A stretch of DNA of 48,681 nt from Opitutia bacterium UBA7441 (GTDB lineage: Bacteria > Verrucomicrobiota > Verrucomicrobiia > Opitutales > Coraliomargaritaceae). The notes beneath the pieces were generated by a model, which worked only from the letters and a program-made list of their open reading frames with translations, was not told where the DNA came from and searched no databases. The DNA is taken from NCBI GenBank assembly GCA_002480015.1, contig DLQD01000044.1, positions 1 to 48,681 on the forward strand. The letters run 5' to 3'. Shown in pieces: positions 44,136 through 48,681 of this stretch (positions within the stretch are counted from its first letter, which is position 1; the number at the start of each line of letters is the position of its first letter). Position numbers and translations under genes: made by a program.

Positions 44136-44602
44136 CGCAAGTGTGCGAAGGCCCGATTGGCTTGAGCCATGCGGTGCGTTTCTTCCTTCTTTTTGACAAC
44201 GCCACCGGTGTTGTTGTAGGCGTCAACGATTTCGTCCGCCAATGCTTCGTTCATGGGAACACCCTTGCGCTTGCGGGCGGCCGTGACCATCCAGCGGAAA
44301 GCGAGGGCCTGTTGGCGCTCAAAAGAGATTTCAACGGGCACTTGATAGGTGGCACCACCCACACGGCGGCTTTTCACTTCAAGCTTGGGACGTGCGTTTT
44401 CGAGCGCGCCCATGATGAGATCGACGGGATCGCCCTTCTCGAGCTTTTCGCTGACGCGTTGAAAGGCGCTATAAACGATCTTCTGTGCCACGGTACGCTT
44501 ACCGCGCTCCATGATCATGTTGACAAGATTGGCAACCAGAGTGCTGTTATAGCGAGGATCCGGGATGAGAGGACGTTTTACGGCTTGGCGACGACGTGAC
44601 AT
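44129..44602 (-). CDS. rpsG: 30S ribosomal protein S7
   Basis: This 157-residue protein has SRRRQAVKRPLIPDPRYNST, NMIMERGKRTVAQKIVYSAF, and GGATYQVPVEISFERQQALA. It initiates assembly of the 30S head and lines the E site. It ends AHLRW, and the codons for the last residue and stop fall within the 20-bp tandem repeat. Confidence 0.97.
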   Translation of the reverse strand: MSRRRQAVKRPLIPDPRYNSTLVANLVNMIMERGKRTVAQKIVYSAFQRVSEKLEKGDPVDLIMGALENARPKLEVKSRRVGGATYQVPVEISFERQQALAFRWMVTAARKRKGVPMNEALADEIVDAYNNTGGVVKKKEETHRMAQANRAFAHLRW

Positions 44603-44636
44603 AGTAAAAGACTAATTAGAAATTGTAGTGAGGCGA

Positions 44637-45017
44637 TTACTCAGCTGCCTTGGGGCGCTTGACACCATACTTGGAACGGCTGCGGCGACGTTTTTCAACA
44701 CCCACACAGTCAAGGGTGCCGCGGACAATGTGGTAACGCACACCGGGAAGGTCTTTTACACGACCACCACGGACGAGCACGATACTGTGCTCTTGTAGAT
44801 TGTGACCTTCGTCAGGAATATAAGCGATGACCTCGATGCCATTCGTCAGGCGAACTTTAGCCACCTTACGGATAGCGGAGTTCGGCTTTTTAGGCGTACG
44901 CGTCATGACCTGGACACAGACACCACGACGAAATGGGTTCTTGTTCAGAGCACGAGACTTGGATTTTTCCTTTTGTACGACGCGTGGATTGCGGACGAGT
45001 TGGTTGATTGTAGGCAT
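44637..45017 (-). CDS. rpsL: 30S ribosomal protein S12
   Basis: This 126-residue decoding-centre protein has MPTINQLVRNPRVVQKEKSK, TRTPKKPNSAIRKVAKVRL and VRGGRVKDLPGVRYHIVRG. The lysines at the usual streptomycin-sensitive positions are present. The ATG at 45017 is fixed by the conserved MPTINQL start. It is first in the str block. Confidence 0.97.
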   Translation of the reverse strand: MPTINQLVRNPRVVQKEKSKSRALNKNPFRRGVCVQVMTRTPKKPNSAIRKVAKVRLTNGIEVIAYIPDEGHNLQEHSIVLVRGGRVKDLPGVRYHIVRGTLDCVGVEKRRRSRSKYGVKRPKAAE

Positions 45018-45052
45018 TAAAAATGGATCGCTGGATTTAGAGAAAGACGGCG

Positions 45053-45080
45053 AAAGTAGCGTTTCGACTTTTCGGTGCAA
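45053..45080 (-). promoter_or_regulatory. Possible rpsL promoter
   Basis: On the minus strand TTGCAC (45080-45075) and TACTTT (45058-45053) are 16 bases apart and lie 35 bases before rpsL. Moderate match only; a TTGACC further upstream at about 45107 is an alternative -35. Confidence 0.35.
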
Positions 45081-45119
45081 GTACTTTGTGAGATTTTTTT
45101 AGTGGGTCAAAATCCCTCT

Positions 45120-45272
45120 TTCATCTTCTTCTCCTCTTTAATTTCAGTTCTATATCATATAAAGGTGATACCGCTAATCGTTCAACTCATCGGGAGCAGC
45201 ATCCGTAGGCTGCTCGGAACGAGTCGCGCAGAGTCGTTGAGCGCGACGGCCAATATTTTTGTGGGGCAGACG
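45120..45272 (+). pseudogene. Remnant of a concentrative nucleoside transporter (CNT/NupC family)
   Basis: A 51-codon stretch reads FIFFSSLISVLYHIKVIPL and then LLGTSRAESLSATANIFVGQT. The CNT family has IIFFSSLMSVLYH and GTSGAESLSAAANIFVGQTEAP at this place, the substrate-binding core of the transporter. The match stops abruptly after VGQT (next residues PCHYIHGG) and there is no upstream gene body, so only a fragment of a roughly 400-residue transporter is left. It points away from rpsL and begins about 40 bases upstream of the possible rpsL promoter. The remainder of the gap (45273-45429) has no feature I recognise. Confidence 0.8.
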
Positions 45273-45429
45273 CCATGCCATTATATCCACGGGGGGACAC
45301 AAACCGCAACAGTTACCCGAACGCGTCCCGCACCTAAAGGAGCGGACATAAGGTATGCGGCTTTCTCGCTAAGCAGGATGGCCGCCTGACCCCGTGTTTA
45401 AAATGGCATTTGGGGACATCCGCTCTCCC

Positions 45430-47025
45430 TCACCGCGCCGGGCGGAAGGTCACGGCCTTGACGTTGTTTTCGAGGCGCACGTCCTCCATCATCTTTTCTG
45501 GTAAAACGCGGGCGCCGATATCCAACCTTGCGTCGCTGTCGTGCGACGGAATCGCGGTGAAGACTTTGCGCGTAGTCGTCTGCCCAGGGCTGAGGGAGCC
45601 GAGGATAAAGCTGACCGGCTCGGCCTCGCCGATAAAGATCTCCAACTGCGCGTCGCTGCACCACTTGGTGCCACGGTTTTGCACCGTCACTTCAATGGGC
45701 ATCGTCGTACCGGGCAGGGCGTCCGGCAACAAATAGATGTCGGCCAGCGCGACGTCGAGGAGGCCGACCGTGGCGCGCTCGCGCAGGCGGTTCCAATCGA
45801 GGACTCCGGCCCCATAAACGGGGTCGGCTCCGGGGGCGCCTTGGTCATTGAGCAGGCGCTCGAGCAGTTCGACCGCCTGCTTGGGTGGCAGTGCGTCCGT
45901 GCCGGAAATGAGCGAAGCCAGTGTCCCGCTAACAAAGGGAGCCGCCGCCGAGGTGCCGGAAAAGAGCACCGTGCCCTCGTCCTCCTGGGCTGTGAGGATA
46001 CCGACACCCGGCGCTGCGAAATCGATCTCCTTGGACTGGTTGGGAAAACGGGCTTGCTGCCCGCTGCCGTCGACGGCAGTCACCGCCAAGACTTCGGGAT
46101 AGGCGGCCGGATACGGCATGCGGTCATACCCGTCGTTGCCCGCCGCCGCCACCATAAGGACGCCCCGCTCATGCGCGTACGCCACGGCCTGGCGGAGCAG
46201 AGGTGTATTCTGATAGAGGCCCAGACTCATGTTGATCACCTTCACCCCGAGGTCGACGGCTTGCACGATGCCCTGCGCCACATGGTAACTATTGCCCAAG
46301 CCCGCATCGTCGAGCACGCGGACGACAAAAAGCTCCGCATCGGGCGCGATGCCCTCGCTGCCGGTGATGATGGAAGCTACCGAGGTGCCATGTGCCGCTC
46401 CAGGGCCGGCCACACCGCCGCCGACCAGATCGATGTGGACGGTATAGACCTCGTCAAACTGCGGGTGCGCCTGGATGCCGGAATCGAGGATGCCCACGAG
46501 CACGCCCTCGCCCGTGCCGGAAACAGTGCCCCCAGTGATCGCGCGCGCCGACGCCCCAAAGCCGGTCAGTCCAGCGAAGATCTCCGGATCGATTTCGATG
46601 GGTGGCAAGGGACGCTCGACCCGGTAGGAATAGCTGGCGCGGGCGCCGTATTGCCCGAAGTCGGCCAGGAGCAAGGCCCCCTCCGGGATACGCACCGCGA
46701 GGAGCTCGTCGATCTGCCCGAGCGGTGGCACTCCGGCCACAGCGAGCGCTTTCAAATAGGCCAAATAGTCGTGCCGATTGGTGAAGTGGACGACCAGCTC
46801 GCCCTCTATAGCAGAATTCGGAAAGTCTAGATCTTCGACCGTCGGTTGTTCACTCAGGATAGCCGGGAAGTCGAAAACCACTTGCTCCGGACTAGAGGTT
46901 TTCGTGGCCGCAGTCCCGGCCTTCGGACTCGAAAAGAACGGGCGCTCAGTCGAAATAAAATAGCCGATCATCGCACCCAAGAGAGCCAGAGCGAGGAGTA
47001 TCCAGAGCAGACGAGGATATTTCAT
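45430..47025 (-). CDS. Membrane-anchored subtilisin-like serine protease (S8)
   Basis: This 531-residue protein starts with a signal anchor (LLWILLALALLGAMIGYFI, residues 6-24). The catalytic triad is Asp181 in GILDSGI, His212 in AAHGTSVASI and Ser359 in FSGTSAAAPFVSG, with the oxyanion Asn in MVAAAGNDGYD. Before the protease domain lies a short inhibitor-like region (LVVHFTNRHDYLAYLKALAV). After it a C-terminal domain of about 110 residues resembles a CARDB-type adhesion fold (IEVTVQNRGTKWCSDAQLEI, LSPGQTTTRKVF). It should act in the periplasm; substrates are unknown. It is divergent from lipB. Confidence 0.92.
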   Translation of the reverse strand: MKYPRLLWILLALALLGAMIGYFISTERPFFSSPKAGTAATKTSSPEQVVFDFPAILSEQPTVEDLDFPNSAIEGELVVHFTNRHDYLAYLKALAVAGVPPLGQIDELLAVRIPEGALLLADFGQYGARASYSYRVERPLPPIEIDPEIFAGLTGFGASARAITGGTVSGTGEGVLVGILDSGIQAHPQFDEVYTVHIDLVGGGVAGPGAAHGTSVASIITGSEGIAPDAELFVVRVLDDAGLGNSYHVAQGIVQAVDLGVKVINMSLGLYQNTPLLRQAVAYAHERGVLMVAAAGNDGYDRMPYPAAYPEVLAVTAVDGSGQQARFPNQSKEIDFAAPGVGILTAQEDEGTVLFSGTSAAAPFVSGTLASLISGTDALPPKQAVELLERLLNDQGAPGADPVYGAGVLDWNRLRERATVGLLDVALADIYLLPDALPGTTMPIEVTVQNRGTKWCSDAQLEIFIGEAEPVSFILGSLSPGQTTTRKVFTAIPSHDSDARLDIGARVLPEKMMEDVRLENNVKAVTFRPAR

Positions 47026-47360
47026 TGCGATTTAAACTAGACTCCACGCAGATAAAGACAACCGTCTTTATCTTCTATAGAAAAGGGCACTCTGCGGAAC
47101 TGCGTAGTGCGCTGCTTCAGCAAGCACTCCATGTCGCGATCAGAGAACCCCGACGGGAACCCTTGCTAAAGCTGCGGGCTACGAGCACCCCCGATGCGAT
47201 AAAACTCCTCACCTGCCATGCGAATCCTCTGCCTCCAAAATGTTGCTTTCGAAGGGCCCGCCATCTTGGCGGACTGTGCACCACCGCGCGGACATACAAT
47301 CGATTGCCACCCGAGACCTACGAGCGGATGCAGGCCCCCTTCTTTGCCATCCTCGACCGC
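47026..47360. other. 335-bp gap between the protease and lipB
   Basis: It holds the 79-bp palindromic element (47104-47182). The lipB frame is open through it but without family similarity, and nothing else is recognisable. Confidence 0.6.
47104..47182. repeat. 79-bp palindromic GTAG-headed element, copy 2 (REPIN-like)
   Basis: The left end reads GTAGTGCGCTGCTTCAGCAAG and the right end on the other strand reads GTAGCCCGCAGCTTTAGCAAG, so the element is an imperfect inverted repeat. It has the same length as the copy at 8754-8832 but is inverted relative to it; arms match well while the central 25-30 bases differ. Confidence 0.75.
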
Positions 47361-48020
47361 ATGACTACGCCGCTCGAAGTGATTGACTGGGGGCGCACGG
47401 AATACAAAGACGCCTTCGAACGCCAAAAGGCGCGCGTCGAGCAGCGCCGCTCTGGTGAGTGTGGCGACGCGCTGATTTTTACCGAGCATGCGCCCGTCTA
47501 TACGATGGGGCTGCGCAAGGGTGCAGCCCAACACCTCGTTTGGGCCGAGGCCGAGTGCGCCCGCCGGGGCATCGCCGTGGTGCAGTCTAACCGCGGCGGC
47601 GACATCACCTACCACGGCCCGGGGCAGATCGTGGGCTACCCGATCCTTTCACTCCAACACCGCCGCGACCTCCACGCCTATTTGCGCGATCTGGAAGAGG
47701 TCGTCATCCGCACCCTCGCCACCTACGGCCTAGCGAGCGCCCGCCGCGAGGGCAAAACCGGCATCTGGCTCGACGGCGCGCGCAAGATCTGCGCCATCGG
47801 CGTGGCCGTGCGCTCCTGGATCACCTACCACGGATTCGCCCTCAACGTATGCCCCGACATGAGCCACTTCGGCGGCATCGTGCCCTGCGGCATCACCGAC
47901 GGCAGTGTGACCTCGCTCACTAATGAGCTGGATAAGGCTGTGGACATAGCCGAAGTCAAAGCGCGATTAGCAGTTGAATTTGAGCGAGTTTTTGCGAACA
48001 CTACTCATCAAGATGCATAA
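47361..48020 (+). CDS. lipB: Octanoyl-ACP:protein transferase LipB
   Basis: This 219-residue enzyme moves octanoate from acyl carrier protein to lipoyl domains, the first step of lipoate synthesis. It has HAPVYTMGLRKG, NRGGDITYHGPGQIVGYPIL, the catalytic Lys in GARKICAIGVAV, HGFALNV and the catalytic Cys in VPCGITDGSVTSL. The ATG at 47361 gives normal length; an in-frame ATG at 47328 (GAGCGG nearby) would add 11 residues and cannot be excluded. Its stop overlaps the lipA start by 8 bases, so the pair is co-transcribed. Confidence 0.95.
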   Translation: MTTPLEVIDWGRTEYKDAFERQKARVEQRRSGECGDALIFTEHAPVYTMGLRKGAAQHLVWAEAECARRGIAVVQSNRGGDITYHGPGQIVGYPILSLQHRRDLHAYLRDLEEVVIRTLATYGLASARREGKTGIWLDGARKICAIGVAVRSWITYHGFALNVCPDMSHFGGIVPCGITDGSVTSLTNELDKAVDIAEVKARLAVEFERVFANTTHQDA

Positions 48021-48681
48021 CAGGAAACCAGATTGGCTCCGCGCCAAGCTCCCCACCAGCCACGAATACAAGCAAGTGCGCGAGATCGTCGATACGAACG
48101 GTCTGCACACCGTATGCAAGAGTGCTCAGTGCCCGAACATGGGCGAATGCTGGAGCCGTGGCACCGCCACCGTCATGATTCTGGGTAACATCTGCACCCG
48201 TTCCTGCACCTTTTGCGCGATACAAACCGGCCGCCCTACCGAGCTCGACCTCGGCGAGCCCGCCCGCGTGGCCGAGTCTATCGCCCGGATGAATTTGCAG
48301 CACGCCGTCATCACCTCCGTCGCCCGCGACGACCTCAAGGACGGCGGCGCCTCCGTCTGGGCGGCTACCATCCGCGCCGTGCACCACCGCATGCCCGAGT
48401 GCGCGGTCGAAGTACTCACGGCCGACTTCCGCGGCCAGCAGGAATACCTCGACGTCGTCCTCGACGCCTGCCCTGACATCTTCAACCACAACCTCGAGAC
48501 GGTCAAGCGCCTCCAGCGCCCGATCCGCAAGACCGCCCGCTACGACCGCTCCCTCTGGGTGCTCGAACACGCCAAGTCGCGCGGCTTCATCACCAAGTCC
48601 GGCATCATGCTCGGCATCGGCGAGAAGGAAGACGAGATCAAGGAAGTCCTCCAGGACATGGTCAAGGTCGGCGTCGACATC
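48013..48681 (+). CDS. lipA: Lipoyl synthase LipA, N-terminal part (runs off window)
   Basis: The first 223 residues of a radical SAM enzyme that inserts sulfur at C6 and C8 of protein-bound octanoate. The auxiliary 4Fe-4S cluster has CKSAQCPNMGEC (Cys35, 40, 46) and the radical SAM cluster has CTRSCTFC (Cys61, 65, 68). Also present are ITSVARDDLKDGGASVWA, EVLTADFRG and FNHNLETVKRL. The ATG at 48013 lies inside the last codons of lipB. The C-terminal third, with the serine that ligates the auxiliary cluster, is beyond the window end. Confidence 0.96.
   Translation, partial: MHNRKPDWLRAKLPTSHEYKQVREIVDTNGLHTVCKSAQCPNMGECWSRGTATVMILGNICTRSCTFCAIQTGRPTELDLGEPARVAESIARMNLQHAVITSVARDDLKDGGASVWAATIRAVHHRMPECAVEVLTADFRGQQEYLDVVLDACPDIFNHNLETVKRLQRPIRKTARYDRSLWVLEHAKSRGFITKSGIMLGIGEKEDEIKEVLQDMVKVGVDI

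Noticed and set aside
45273..45429. Continuation of the CNT transporter in another frame
   Set aside because: The residues after VGQT in all three forward frames do not match the expected EAPLLIRP continuation.
45541..46830. 429-codon open frame on the plus strand
   Set aside because: It is antisense to the subtilisin-like protease with its complete triad, and the translation is Arg/Asp rich without recognisable motifs.

Overview
The window is one contiguous chromosomal piece of a Gram-negative bacterium. Gene content points to the PVC superphylum, most likely Verrucomicrobiota (Opitutae-like; this lineage is inference). The evidence is a stand-alone SWIB/MDM2-domain protein (typical of chlamydiae and verrucomicrobia), a rpsL-rpsG-fusA-rpsJ block that ends after rpsJ and is cut off from the rplC-rplQ block, a DUF3127 protein, and an outer-membrane-type tripartite metal pump.

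Layout. 1-7235: tail of an AraC-type regulator, miaA (tRNA i6A), a GT4 glycosyltransferase, a YfcH/TIGR01777 epimerase, two different photolyases (an iron-sulfur (6-4)-type and a class I CPD-type) and a nitroreductase. 7400-8736: DUF3127 protein, aroQ and the SWIB protein, closed by a strong terminator. 8838-11396: a large SNF2 helicase. 11517-18264: a heavy-metal RND efflux operon on the minus strand (small Cys/His-containing secreted protein, outer-membrane factor, adaptor with a His-rich tail, RND pump, His/Cys-rich periplasmic protein). 18289-23710: isochorismate synthase, a vapBC toxin-antitoxin pair, a UvrD-type helicase and an adenosine deaminase.

23903-38942 (minus strand): a nearly complete S10-spc-alpha superoperon, rplC-rplD-rplW-rplB-rpsS-[secreted protein]-rplV-rpsC-rplP-rpmC-rpsQ-rplN-rplX-rplE-rpsN-rpsH-rplF-rplR-rpsE-rplO-secY-map-rpsM-rpsK-rpsD-rpoA-rplQ. 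rpmD, adk, infA and rpmJ are missing from their usual places. A predicted envelope protein sits between rpsS and rplV. 38943-41440 is an accessory island between rplC and rpsJ: REP-like hairpins, a second SSB with a promoter framed by an inverted repeat, and a second vapBC pair. Near-identical terminators flank its coding part. 41441-45017 is the str block (rpsL-rpsG-fusA-rpsJ, no tuf), with a 20-bp tandem repeat between rpsG and fusA.

45018-48681: a remnant of a concentrative nucleoside transporter directly upstream of rpsL, a membrane-anchored subtilisin-like protease, and lipB-lipA (lipoate synthesis; lipA runs off the window).

The most unusual observations are the envelope gene inside the S10 operon, the terminator-bounded island that splits rpsJ from rplC, two toxin-antitoxin promoters that place transcription start at the start codon, two families of palindromic GTAG-headed repeats, and the His/Cys-rich accessory parts of the metal pump. 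No tRNA, rRNA, CRISPR array, intact insertion sequence or prophage was seen.
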